From Balanoglossus misakiensis (Eukaryota; Hemichordata): DNA of 64,000 nucleotides. The notes beneath the pieces were generated by a model, which worked only from the letters and a program-made list of their open reading frames with translations, had not been told where the DNA came from and searched no databases. Both the position numbers and the translations under genes were made by a program. Location: positions 3,658,001 to 3,722,000 of the forward strand of contig CM082591.2 in assembly GCA_040954595.2 (NCBI GenBank), in the 5' to 3' direction. This document shows positions 10,717 to 36,299 of the stretch, piece after piece. Every line of letters begins with the position of its first letter. Position 1 is the stretch's first letter.

Positions 10717-12091
10717 ATGTCACTTGTTGAAATAAAGGCCAGAGCGAGGAACGTGACTTATCTTCATCAGGTAGCATCACAACTGAGTGACAGTGATGGG
10801 GAAATTCTCAAGCAAGAAGACACTTTCTTCAAATGTGAAAACGGGAGATTAAAATTGCGGGTGTTCAAAGTAAGCAACAAATTGTAAATCTGGAGATTAC
10901 AATTTGTTTACAATTTCTAGTTTTGCATTTCATTTTCAACTCACTGACTTTGACCAATTTCAAAGGGTTGAATTTCCTGTGACAATATTTAACCAAATAA
11001 TCATTTGTTAAACATGAACATAGAGCAAGTGAAAGTGACATCAGTCAATTAAACAATGTGATTAGTACAGTCAATTAAACAATATGATTAGTACAGTCAA
11101 TTAAACAATGTGATTAGTACATAACTGTTTTTAATATTTTGTCTTGTATTTTGTTTTTGTTTTGTTCACCAGAATATAGATGATACTGCACAGTTAATTT
11201 CTTATCAGAGAGCCGATTTACTAGGGCCTAAATGTTCTAAATATCAAGTTGCATATATAACAAATCCAGACGAACTCAAGGTAAATGGTCGTGATCAATT
11301 TTTTTATTTATGATCTATCTTTAAGGTGCTCCAATTTTGGCATTATTTGAATTGATAAAACGTTTTTATCTTCTCTCAATCCTTATGTCATAATTTTGAA
11401 TTTGTGGAGATTTTACTACACATGTGTGCATACCATGATAGTTGTGTACTCCTGCAATGACAAGCTAAATTAAAGGGTTGGGCACCCATTTATTATCTAT
11501 ACCTTGTTCATATTTAAATGTACAGCCATAAACAGAGTTTGATAATACGTATATGAGTACCCATCAGTATGTTCATTTAAAGGAACCGTTATAAATATTA
11601 AAGTAAAGTCATGAAAATAATGCAAAAATTGACAGCTATTGGTGCTTTAACACTCACATGTGAGTTCTTTGACCTTTGCAGATTGTTCTAGGGAAGTCAA
11701 TGGGCATTATTGGTGTTGTTAGGAAGACCAGGAGACTATACATCGTTGGACAGACCAGGGTACACGTAGATGAAGTGGAAGGTCTTGGAGACTTCATGGA
11801 ACTAGAGGTGGCTATATTTAACATTAAAGCTCCAGACTGAAATTTTCTGTGACTTTTATATGTGGACAGTTTTAAAATGCAGCAAAAGCCTAGTCGTTTT
11901 TCGTTACCACGAATATCAACTTTGCTGTCTTTTTTTTTCATTTGCAGGTTGTTATGAGACCAGGTCAAAGTAGTGAAGAAGGTCAGAAAATTGCCAATGA
12001 TTTGATGGACAAGTTTGGTGTGCAACAAGACGATTTGATACGTGGTGCTTATATGGATATGATACTGCAAACAGACGGAAAAACAAACTGA
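10717..12091 (+). CDS. CYTH-domain protein, class IV adenylyl cyclase-like
   Basis: Four coding exons, all phase 0: 10717-10869, 11173-11280, 11682-11807, 11948-12091; 176 aa. The CYTH superfamily binds triphosphates in a beta-barrel and includes class IV (CyaB) adenylyl cyclases and thiamine triphosphatases. The N-terminal signature is V-E-I-K-A at residues 4-8, the ExExK-like element with its first Glu replaced. Further charged strands follow: KCENGRLKLRVFK, ISYQRADLLGPK, VVRKTRRLYIVGQTRVHVDEVEGLG and FMELEVVM. This strand order fits the CyaB-like branch better than ThTPase. ATG 10717 lies one base after an AG acceptor (10714-10715), so an upstream non-coding exon is likely. Whether it makes cAMP or hydrolyses a phosphate is unknown. 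An AATAAA follows at 12130. Confidence 0.85.
11042..11123. repeat. Three-copy 28-bp tandem repeat in CYTH intron 1
   Basis: The unit AGTCAATTAAACAATGTGAT followed by TAGTAC is repeated three times with one substitution in the middle copy. Confidence 0.85.
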
Positions 12092-12129
12092 ATATTTATC
12101 AGATTGTTTGTAACTTTCTTGGCAGTCGT

Positions 12130-12135
12130 AATAAA
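12130..12135 (+). terminator. Poly(A) signal of the CYTH gene
   Basis: AATAAA lies 39 bases after the stop codon. The remaining 12136-12961 interval between the two convergent genes holds a C-tract near 12214-12228 and nothing else I can name. Confidence 0.6.
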
Positions 12136-12961
12136 ACTCTAACCAGACAGTGGTTTCTGGGTGCATGCAAGTTATGAGTGATTGTGAATTTCTCAATGTG
12201 GCATACCGGTATACCCCCCCCCCCCCCTTTTCCCATTGTTGCAAGCCATGGACCTATAATAAAAGCAACCAATGCGAAAATTCAACTGAGCCAATCAGAA
12301 AAGGCCTCTCATGATGACAATAATAGTAAACATATGCTGTACAGAAAATGTATTTTGAAACAAACAGAAACATCTCTCCACTAAAATGACACAGATAGAA
12401 ACTATTGTCACAATCTAAAAGCACATGGTAATTCATTATAATATGAAAAGGCATCAGAATTTCACATCGGGAAATTTCCATACTAGTAGTCCTACATTCT
12501 TTGTCCTGTACGGTACACTTTCTAAGATTTACCATATGCCTACATGCGTTGATATTTATAGTCGGCAGATTGTTGCCATTCTATACAAGCCAGTAATAGA
12601 TTCAAATCGATTGGATTCCTGGTGGTTCCTAATTCAGAATCGCATAGCTCTGCAGGATAGAAATATGTAAATTGCAAATTATTACCAAAAAATTTTGCAT
12701 GAAATCCATGTTCATATCAGTATTCACAACTTCACATAGGCATAAAAAACTTTCTTTTTCCTGATTTTATTTTAAAGGCACTACATATCAAAAGGAAACT
12801 GACCATTAAATGACTGAAGAGAAACTAAATCATTCCAGATTTGGTTCAGTCATAGTGTTACTGGGTCCACAATGCTCAAAATCACATACATGATACACTC
12901 ACAGTCCGGGACAGTGATACATGTAACAATTATTGTTGCAGAGATTGATAGTTTTGTGTGA

Positions 12962-26835
<13,874 letters not shown>

Positions 26836-29600
26836 TTCAAATTTCCCGCAAAGCAAGCCTGGCGTCTAATACATGTATGCGTACTCAACTTCGTTATATA
26901 TTTCTCACTTCAATGATACCTTGGCAAACTCAGCCTGGCTTACGTAAACTTTACGCTTGGTTCCAGCCGCAGAATTCTTGAAATGTCCAAAGCCACCTCG
27001 TAGGCCACCTAGTAGGCATACACGATATATAGTAAAGGATCTTGAAAACTACCTACGGCGGCGGCCATTCTTGTTGATGCAAACATGAACTTTGACCCTT
27101 AGCGATGATTTCAATCTATCACATATATGTATATGCAATCTTATTCAAATCAGATGTAGGGAACGGCGACGTGGTAGTGTGAGGCGACAGCAGAAAAAAA
27201 CCACGTCGCCGTTCCCTACATCTGATTTTAATCAGATTGATGTATATGTATCAGGGCTATTGTAAACTTTAAAGGTCTCATGCCATGCCCTATACAACCA
27301 CGCGTAAAATCACTATTTGGGTCTTGAAGTTAACGTATGTTACTATCTTGCAATGCGTTTTGCCCCTTGTGCTTAGATAACAAGCAAGTAAAAGTGGCGG
27401 GTGGGCGTGTACCCCTAACCCAACTCAGTCGAGTTTTTTCGGCTTTTCGAAGTTCAGTCGAAGACTTATCTTGATGTGGACAAATAGTCTTTCACACCTT
27501 CGTAAATCCTCTGCCTGTAATGTGAGGCAAGGGCTTCCTTTGCTTTGAACACTGTTTATATAGCTTGTCTTTGTCTGTGGACTTAATTACTCATGGACTG
27601 CTAATTACACTTTACTGTTAGCAGAATGGTACACTAGGACGTAGTGTACTTGTTTGTCCATATGCAAATACCTTCGCCTGGCTCGAGTGCGAAGTGGCTC
27701 CCTGATCACAGGCATGAAAAAAGGTGGCAAATTCCGGCATTCGTGCACATTTTTCAGAACCGACACAATAGGCAATGCATAGACAGGTACCCTAGGTGAG
27801 CTTTTGACGTGGAAAAATGAAAACTTTCCAAAGCATGACATGAGACCTTTAAGCAACATGTCTGCAACGAGAACAGAAATAGCATTTACCCTAAACTGAG
27901 CATCCGTTTCGTTTGTGTAATATGGAGGATGTATTACTGTGACATACTAGTAGTACAGTATACTTGAATCGAAATAACAGGTGCGTCTTTGGAACAATAC
28001 AGGTGTTATAATGGTGGATACGCCGAGCCCCACCCCCTCACCCCAAACCCCACCCCGAGAAAAACTGGAATTATTGCATAACACGCTTTCATTTGCGTAT
28101 AAATTTTATTCCGATACCAAGAAATATTGTGTAACGGAACTCCAAATATAACGGCAGCGGATGTTTCATAATTAAATTTACCTCTTTAATTGGCTTCTTG
28201 GTCGGAAAACAACATGTTTAAATTATTTATACGGCAACATATTACTGGTACATTAGAATTTTTAAAAACGTGTATCTGAAAATTTATACGGATATTAGAA
28301 ATAACGGCAAAGGCTTATTTGTTGAAAAGAAGAATTTATGGATTCAGGCAGGCTCCGGGAGATTTTTGTTCTATGTATGAAGATTGAAGTACGGTTTCTT
28401 GTTCAGCGACAGCTGGATTAATTTACTTCCCCTTCATGCTATTTCTAGACTAGATGTCAAAATGAAATTGCTGTGACGTCAGCTTATTTTGATTGAACAA
28501 TCACACCTGTTGGGAATATGGCGGGAGAGTACTCGACCGGATTTCTGTGCTCGATTGCTGTTAATGTACAAGCCAAGGTAGATCCACCCTTACATGGATT
28601 CTGGACGACAATTCACCTTCCAGAACACAGAAACTTGGACCACGTGGTGGTGGAGTGTGTGTGAGAGGGAGGATGTGTGGGGTGTGGGGGGGGGTGGATC
28701 AATCGCATTTCTCAACTGACAACCTGCATTTTCATTTGTCAAAATTTATGAATCATTCAAGAGGTTCCTAAGCAATTATTCATGACAAAGCACGGTTGCG
28801 TAAATTGAAAATTGTATAAAACGGGCCCTTATTTGCTTAATGTTTGCATGCGATTTGTATACATATTTGAATCCGTGGAAAGTTCCCACAAGATGTATAG
28901 ATTATACTTTGCTTCATCGGTTATTGATAAAAAAACAATGAAATCTAAGCCTTTTTCATCATGTATTGAGCAAGTCGATAAAAAATTACTGCAACGTAGA
29001 AGTACATAGAATGAAGTGTGACAATTTTTATTACAACTCTTAGTTTAATAACCAATTCATCAAGTTTTCATTAATATAGGCCTACATCAACACTAGGATC
29101 TATTACCACAGGCAATTTACAATCTGTTAATTAATACAGCCTTGATATTCATTAAAAAGTAAATTCTGTTGTTTGAAATATTTAATATGCACAAAATGAA
29201 GAAGGGCACCTGCATCTTTTTGGCTGCTGCATCAAATTAGAATTTTTGGCAGGCAACATATTTCTGCTCGGCGCGGCTTAATTCAGTGTTGTTTACAAGT
29301 TATCGACGGGCTGAGAAGATATTATTTTGAAAGTAAACATACAATCTGTGATTATTTTTTCCAGAATGGTACGTGTATGCTGAAATCCACAGATATATCG
29401 ACCATACAGCTTTCCCTGGTTCTTGCAATTACTATACGAAAAGCCTGCTGTTAATTTTAATTTGACTTATGTAATATGCATATCAATGACGTCAGCTTCT
29501 AGTTAGATACTAGTACCAAGGCCTAAAAACCTCGAAAAGACAGGGTACCACATCTTAATAGGAGGGAAATTTATGCGTGAATTTTGAACACAATAATTAC
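26836..29600. other. Intergenic region upstream of protease A
   Basis: Nothing with protein similarity was found. The part just above 26836 is CpG-rich and is probably the promoter of the exon starting at 26835. A foldback element lies at 27122-27251 and G-tracts near 28660-28695. The rest is AT-rich. Confidence 0.5.
27122..27251. repeat. 130-bp foldback element
   Basis: The inner arms are perfect: ATCAGATGTAGGGAACGGCG continuing to ACGTGG, and its complement starting CCACGTCGCCGTTCCC. The outer arms (ATATGTATATGCAATC against GATTGATGTATATGTAT) are imperfect. The loop is about 27 bp. Confidence 0.85.
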
Positions 29601-29608
29601 CGCTGGTC

Positions 29609-29615
29609 TATAAAA
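29609..29615 (+). promoter_or_regulatory. TATA box of protease A
   Basis: TATAAAA about 30 bases before a short 5' non-coding exon (about 29640-29716). That exon ends at a GTATGTTTCTTG donor that is identical in protease B. The paralog has TATAAAA in the same position (43846-43852). Confidence 0.7.
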
Positions 29616-30291
29616 CCCCTACTTTGAAACAAACATAGTTGGTGTAACTTGGTACATCGACAAAGTCGTTTGTTCGACTTTCACAATCTGCTTGATAGAC
29701 GACGGCGAAAACGAAGGTATGTTTCTTGAAGCTTACACTATTCGGTAGAGCTAGTCTCACACGAGTGTTGAACTACATTCAACTTGAGTGTGGAACTACA
29801 TTCAACTTGAACTACACTCACTGTAACAATCAAATAATGGAGCGAAGACTTTTTGTACAATTTTAATAATGCTACACTTTTGAAAAAAAATTAGGTACAA
29901 TTTTGTACGTCGACACAAAGTCTCTCTTTTTCAACCCCCACCACCTGCTTGATACAAGCATTCGGTAAGGTTATTTGCATACCAAACAAAAGTGACAATG
30001 TATACGTAACTGCTTTCAAACTTGGGACATAAAGAGTTGTAAGAAGCAAAATCTGCGGCAAGACTAAAATGTATTTTACAGGGGACATGCTGTGGATGTG
30101 TACAGAAGTACCTTGTCGATAAGACCTGTCGAAATTTGATTACAGAAATAACATTTTTCCGAATATTTTTGTTCTCTCTTTGAATGCTATTAAATTTCAG
30201 AAAGTATATTAATTCATTAATTGCAGTATGTCTGTCTTCAAAACTGCGTTTTTATAAGACTTTATATGACATTATGGCATTTCAGGCGATC

Positions 30292-31224
30292 ATGATCACA
30301 TCGCGATCCACGGCGATTTGGTTTTGCATGTTTGCATTACTTGTGGTGCAGATCACAGCTGCCAGCACAAACAAGAGAAAGATTGAGGAAGAGCGAAGGA
30401 TCCGTGCACTGCGTCCAAGCTTCGTCAAACGTGAACATCAAGCTCCACTGATTCCCGGTGGAGACGAGAAGATAGAAGAAGAATACATTGTAAAACTAAG
30501 GGTGGGTAGAAGTTCTGGTGAACACACATGTCTCCCACTTTGCTGTGTTAAAAAGGCCATATGTTTACAGCTGACTCTATGTTTCCAGATAAGCAATGCC
30601 GTCCACAGACAATCAAAACATTCTCTATATATTTCTATAGAATTATCCACTTCTACAGGTATGGATGGGCCTTAGTTCTCCCACAGCCTGTATACGGTTC
30701 GCTACAAGGCTCTTGACATGTTACACACTGATGAGCCCCCCCATCGCTAGGAGATGCACCATATGGTGTTGTGCAGACTCGCAGGCCAGGTTTCACTCGG
30801 CCATTAAGATCAGTCGTTCAATCCGACAATATGTCTGCGCAGGCAACGAGACGGTCTGTGAGTCAAGGACTGACCTATAAATCCAAGTCGAATGAACAAC
30901 TAGTGACTTACAACACTTATCACTTGATTTGCAACACTTCGCACAATCAATACATATTATCTCATTTCACTCAGGACGACCTTACCGATGAAGAATTAGG
31001 CGAATTCGAAGACAAATTTCAAGCACTTTCTGAAGAGCATGGCTGGCACATTGATTTTCAAATAAATGTGACACAATTGATGAAAGGGTTTGTCGCCAGA
31101 ATACCCAGTGGAGCAGTTGATATAGTATGTGTGAATTTTGTTGTCATTAATTCCTACGGCCATATATGTATGTATGTATGTACATGTATTAATGTATTAA
31201 TGTATGTGTGTGTGTGTGTGTGTA

Positions 31225-31255
<31 letters not shown>

Positions 31256-34200
31256 ATGTATGTATGTATGTATGTATGTATGTATGTATGTATGTATGTA
31301 TGTATGTATGTATGTATGTATGTATGTATGTATGTATGTATGTATGTATGTATGTATGTATGTATGTATGTATGTATGTATGTATGTATGTATGTATGTA
31401 TGTATGTATGTATGTATGTATGTATGTATGTATGTATGTATGTATGTATGACTGCATGCATGCATTTTCGTGCTTGTAGTAATTAATAAAATCCTTTTTT
31501 TTCTTTTAGCTCCGTTGGCTGGATGAGGTAGAGTTTGTTGAAGAAGACGAAGTTGTCCATGGAAATGTAGAGTGGGGTTTGGACAGGATTGATCAGGCAA
31601 ACCTGCCCTTGAATGACATTTATTCATCATCACCACTAGGTAAGTCAGGGACCTTCTTTGCAGTTAACCTTACACGCAGGTTGTACGTATTAATTAAGTG
31701 TTCGGCGTTGGAAATTTGTTTATTCATATATGACGATCTTCTAAACAATCAATTTTCGGTAATCATATGTACTACATTTTATTCTTTTAGAAATACCGCT
31801 TTTTGCCTTGGTTTCTACTTTTATTCGCCAGCTTGTTCGTTAAATAAATTATTAACCAAAGGATTAGACTTAAGTATTCATGTAATCATTTTTTCATTAT
31901 TCTTATTTTCTGTTCTTCAAAGGGGACGGTAGTGGCGTGAATGTCTTTGTTTTGGATACTGGCATACGTTATTCTCACGACGAGTTTGGTGATAGAGCAC
32001 ATTCATTTTTCGATGCATTTTCAGATGGACAAAATGTAAGTTGCTCTATATGTAATACCATTGTCTGTGAAATATATGGTCAAATGAAAACGTCTCCAGC
32101 GTTTTATGTTGGACTAAATGTACATATTGTGAGTACATTAGTTTTTTTAAGAAAGAGGCCTATATTTCCGAGACACAGGTTCAACTTAAACTGTTGCGTC
32201 CACTGTATATTAGTTTTGTATTTCTTACAAAATAATATTTGGGCTGCAAAGAACTACTTAATTTGCAAAAATGTCTTACCAGTTTCAAACAATTCAGTTA
32301 AACACAATATTAAAATTTACAAAATATCAATTGTGTTACTTCATGAAAAGAGACTAGTAAGGTTTTTCTGTGTTCAAAACACTGTCGTCGTTGGCCCCTA
32401 TTTGAGAAGATATATGCACTGATAACATTCGTGTGTGTGATATTTATCGTGGACACGTGTTTTATACAGGGAAACGACTGTCAAGGACATGGTACTCACT
32501 GTGCAGGTACTGTTGGTGGAAGCACTGTTGGTGTTGCACCTGGTGTTACTTTGTATTCCGGTCGTGTTTTGGACTGTGGGGGAAGTGGGGCTTACAGCGG
32601 CGTTATTGCAGGTGAGTTTACAATTTTACATCGAAATACTTGACAAAATAGAAACATTTGAATTTCCGTTTTAATACAAGGTGAACGGCAAACTTAACAG
32701 ACATCCATAATAGCCGGGTCTTCAACACTTATCCATACAGGTATGGATGCAGTCGCCGCTTCCAATAAGAAACCAGCAGTTGTCTCCATGTCGCTGGGCG
32801 GTGGACGCTCCACATCTACGAATTTGGCAGTCAAACGGTTAACCGAGGCTGGGTACATCGTAGTCGTTGCTGCTGGAAACGAGAATACAGACGCCTGTAC
32901 CACGTCACCTGCATCGGCTCCTGAGGTATTACATTTGAAGTATGATAAAACAATAAGTGTAATACTAGTATCTTATGATGTATTACATGCATTCCACGCA
33001 GAAAGCCATCGGGCTTACACCGGGATAAATCTTCACTACCCTTCAGCTGTGTCTGTGTGCATATTACTTACCGAAAACACCAACAATATATGGAGATTTT
33101 TGACTTCCGCCATATTGTGACTGACTGCGCTTTACCGACCGCAACACATTCCTTGCACATTGAACAGATTCAACTGTATTTATTTGTGAGAAGTTTCTAT
33201 ATTTTCCGACTTCAATTGTACACGTCTAATGCCTCATCAATGTCTGCAGTGCATGACTACGCTAAATCAACAATTGTCTGTTACAGGCAATTACAGTGGG
33301 AGCTACCGAATCTGATGATGATTTAGCTTCGTATTCTAATTACGGCCCCTGCGTTAATATTCTGGCACCCGGAAGTGACGTCAGGAGTGCTTCCTACAGA
33401 TCAGACTCCAGCTACACCACTCACAGCGGGACCTCGATGGCATGTCCTCATGTTGCTGGTAAGGGATTGTTCAGTTATGACGACCGGGGTGGCAATTCAA
33501 GGGGGTCCTTAATTTGCAGTCTGCGAAAGGAGTGGTCACCAAGTTTTGAATATGGGCTTGGGAGTCTCCTATTTTTTTCACCAGACAACACACTGAAAAA
33601 AAAACATGTATCACAAAACCAGTAACCTTCTTGTGTGAAACTTATGGTTTTATACTTTAAACAACAATATAAAAACAAAATGAAAGACACATTGAGCCAT
33701 TTGCAGACAAGAACTATTGCAGTGAGACTGAAGCTGTGGCGAAGATGATATCATCAAGGAAATAGGGAGCAGTGATGAAATAAGCATTGGTGACATGGAA
33801 GATGAAGAAACGGACCAAGCATGCACTGTATACACTAGAAGTGTTTGTTAGTCTGTCTGTTCCTGTAATATAATTATTTTCTCAACTTTCCCAAGGTGTT
33901 GCCGCCCTTCTACTTCAAGCTGATCCATCTCTCACACAAACGACAATGTTAACCAAGTTGGTGGAAACTGCCCAAACAGGAAAAATCGACCTGTCCAGGT
34001 TGGCTCAGAGTTTGAGATCTTCAACACCGAATAAACTTCTAAGTATTGCCCCACTCGGTGAGTTGAATCATGGTTTGTTTCAATTGGAGCCCTTTACGTC
34101 ATTGTAATGGACGTGCTCAATTCGGACTCCATCAAGTCAAGTACATTCGCTTAATTACCATAGGAGGTAGCAAGCATCCGCATGCATATCCGATGATTGT

Positions 34201-35440
34201 TGAACGAACGAGCGCCGGCATAGCACTGATAGTTATGACAATTGTATGTCTTACCAGTCTCTTGACTCTTTGCGCATTTTCTGACTATGTATATACCAGA
34301 CAATGTCTGGCGAGACGATTTCAGATGCGGACCAAACTACCCACTTGCCGACGGCAGTCCAACACAGTGTAATCCTGGTGGCATCAATCCTTGTTGTTCA
34401 CCTGGCGGCTGGTGTGGTAACACAGATGCTCAATGCACGTGCTATGACTGCATTGACTTCAGAAGTGAGTTATATAAACATTGCAGCCTCACATCTTATT
34501 GTTACAACAAGAATGCAGCATTTTTAAATAACTGTGCAGGAATAATATGGTTGGGTACAATTCTCAAAAGCTCATACATATTCTCTGAACTACCCATACA
34601 TACATACATACATACATACATACATACATACATTCATACATAGCCATTTCAGTATATTGTATTTGTAAACATTACTTGTTCATTTGCCTACAATTTGAAT
34701 ATGAATAAGATGAATGGCGAAACGATGGCAGATGTGGACCTAACTACCCCCTCCCTGACGGCAGTCCAGCAAAATGTAACCCTGGAGGTACCTATCCTTG
34801 TTGTTCACCTTATGACTGGTGCGGCAACACTGCAGACCACTGTTCATGCTCTCAATGCACAGATTATAGCCGTAAGTAGGGTTTATTTTACTGTGAAAAT
34901 ATTTTATTATTCTAGGGAAAATATTCAACATGAGTAGTCAGTAGAAGTGTTTACTGTGTATTACATCTGGGCAGATGGAGTTAATTCTTAGTAAGACATG
35001 CACATGTACTACGCACTTGACATACATACATACATACATACATACATACATGCATAGACAGACTGTATATAATGTTTAAAGATCCATTAGCTGTATCTTT
35101 TGGTCATTTTCTTATTTTGTTTGTTCTATGACAATCAGAATAATGGACACTTGAGCATTATGTGTGGGCAAGCATAGGAAACTGGTGTTAGTACACTGAA
35201 CACAAGTAATAAAAAATAGTCAAAAGTTACCGCTAATGTCCCTTTAATTGAATGTAATAAAGAACGATTCGGGGGCAATGCAACATAATATTAAAATTGA
35301 TCTTTCGTTTAGAATTGTGTTCGGATACGTGCCGTTACCCTAGAGATGGCGAATGTGATGATGGTGGACCCAATTCAAATTACAACATGTGCGACTACGG
35401 AACCGACTGTGCTGACTGTGGACCCCGCACTCCACAGTGA
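30292..35440 (+). CDS. Secreted S8 serine protease A with hevein-like modules
   Basis: Exons: 30292-30501, 30975-31124, 31510-31639, 31923-32035, 32470-32611, 32741-32925, 33287-33458, 33896-34057, 34300-34464, 34710-34871, 35313-35440; 572 aa, all phases consistent. A signal peptide (hydrophobic [12 protein letters not shown]) precedes an I9-type propeptide (EYIVKLR...GFVARIP) and a proteinase K-type catalytic domain. Asp175 lies in VFVLDTGI, His208 in GHGTHCAG, the oxyanion Asn in VVVAAGNEN and Ser360 in [12 protein letters not shown]. After the domain come two hevein-like exons (WRDDFRCG..., WRNDGRCG...). Each has P-C-C-S-P-x2-W-C-G-N-T and a C-x-C-x2-C end, as in chitin-binding type 1 folds. 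One [10 protein letters not shown] cysteine module ends the protein. It is secreted, and the hevein-like modules suggest binding to a polysaccharide such as chitin (inference). A non-coding first exon lies at about 29640-29716. Confidence 0.93.
31238..31450. repeat. Pure TATG microsatellite in protease A intron 3
   Basis: More than 50 uninterrupted tetramers, preceded by a TG-rich tract from about 31201. The homologous intron of protease B also holds a long tetranucleotide array (44791-45003). Confidence 0.95.
34596..34635. repeat. CATA microsatellite in protease A
   Basis: About ten CATA units in the intron between the two hevein-like exons. A shorter CATA tract lies at about 35020-35052. 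Confidence 0.9.
35080..35243. mobile_element. 164-bp MITE with TTAA target duplication
   Basis: Flanked by TTAA at 35076-35079 and 35244-35247. The ends are AGATCCATTAGCTGTA and the complement of AGGGACATTAGCGGTAAC. Protease B has the uninterrupted empty site AATGTTTAATTGAATG at the same intron position (about 48431-48446), so the insertion boundaries and TTAA duplication can be read directly. Confidence 0.9.
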
Positions 35441-35636
35441 ATCAGCTTTCACTGAAACTCAACAGGGAAGACAGTCGTCCCTCGCGGTTAAACTGCGATG
35501 CATGCATGAAAAAAAATGGCTATTGATTACAATTTTTCGACTTTCGATCCTTCTCGTAGTAAATAGTATTTCAAACATCACGTTTGCATGGGCCAGTCTC
35601 TTGCAGTTATGGTTGGTGTTGTTATTATCTTTTGGG

Positions 35637-35642
35637 AATAAA
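35637..35642 (+). terminator. Poly(A) signal of protease A
   Basis: AATAAA about 200 bases after the stop, within a 3' UTR that is nearly identical to that of protease B (AATAAA at 48965-48970). Confidence 0.75.
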
Positions 35643-35699
35643 CATATTGGTTATGGCACTGGTATATGTTGTCATTGCATTCATTCACAGGGCAAGTAG

Positions 35700-36299
35700 T
35701 TCTTCACTAAGTTTCACTGTGCATAAAATTATTTAATTACGTTAATCTCAAAATTAACAATAGTCACAATGTGATATTACTGGACCACTGATTTAATGTT
35801 GTTCGAATGACCTGCGTGAGAGATTTTATGAAAATTGCGGAAGTGAGTTTTGTAAAAAATCTCTGAGTAATCATATCAAAAGAGACAAAGTTAGTGTTCT
35901 TATAGTCCATGTACATCCTTAACTGGCAAACTTGACATGAAATGTGAATACTTAAGTGTTCATGCAAGTCTCATACCCAATTGCAAATCTGCATATTAAA
36001 GTAAAAACATCTGCTACTGATGATGGGGCGAACTTGGAAAATGATCTGCTGGTGCTGTATAAAAGATGGTACTACATGCCGACAGGTCTCAAAATAGACC
36101 TCTGGCAGTATGGGTGAATAAAAACAAAAATAATTAAAACCCTTAAAGGTTCTATCATGATCAAGGAAATAAAGCAAAATACTTCCTAGTAGTCTGAAGG
36201 CAGGGAAAGCTGCCTTCTAGTGTCTACAACCACAAAGATTTTCCTTATTTTATACAAAAGAGAATGTTTCGCAATTTTTTAAAGAATGTTCAGTGGTGT
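35700..36299. other. Convergent intergenic region, nothing seen
   Basis: Lies between the 3' end of protease A (+) and the myotrophin 3' end (-). It is AT-rich and probably mostly 3' UTR of myotrophin. No feature can be supported. Confidence 0.5.

Noticed and set aside
28517-28576. ATGGCGGGAGAG... short frame followed by a GTAGAT donor, possible first exon (+)
   Set aside because: No downstream exon or family match could be joined to it, and the good start context alone is not enough.
31154-31636. YIHT/MYVC repeat proteins on both strands, and similar frames at 44759-45076 and 21734-22100
   Set aside because: They are translations of tetranucleotide arrays and are not genes.
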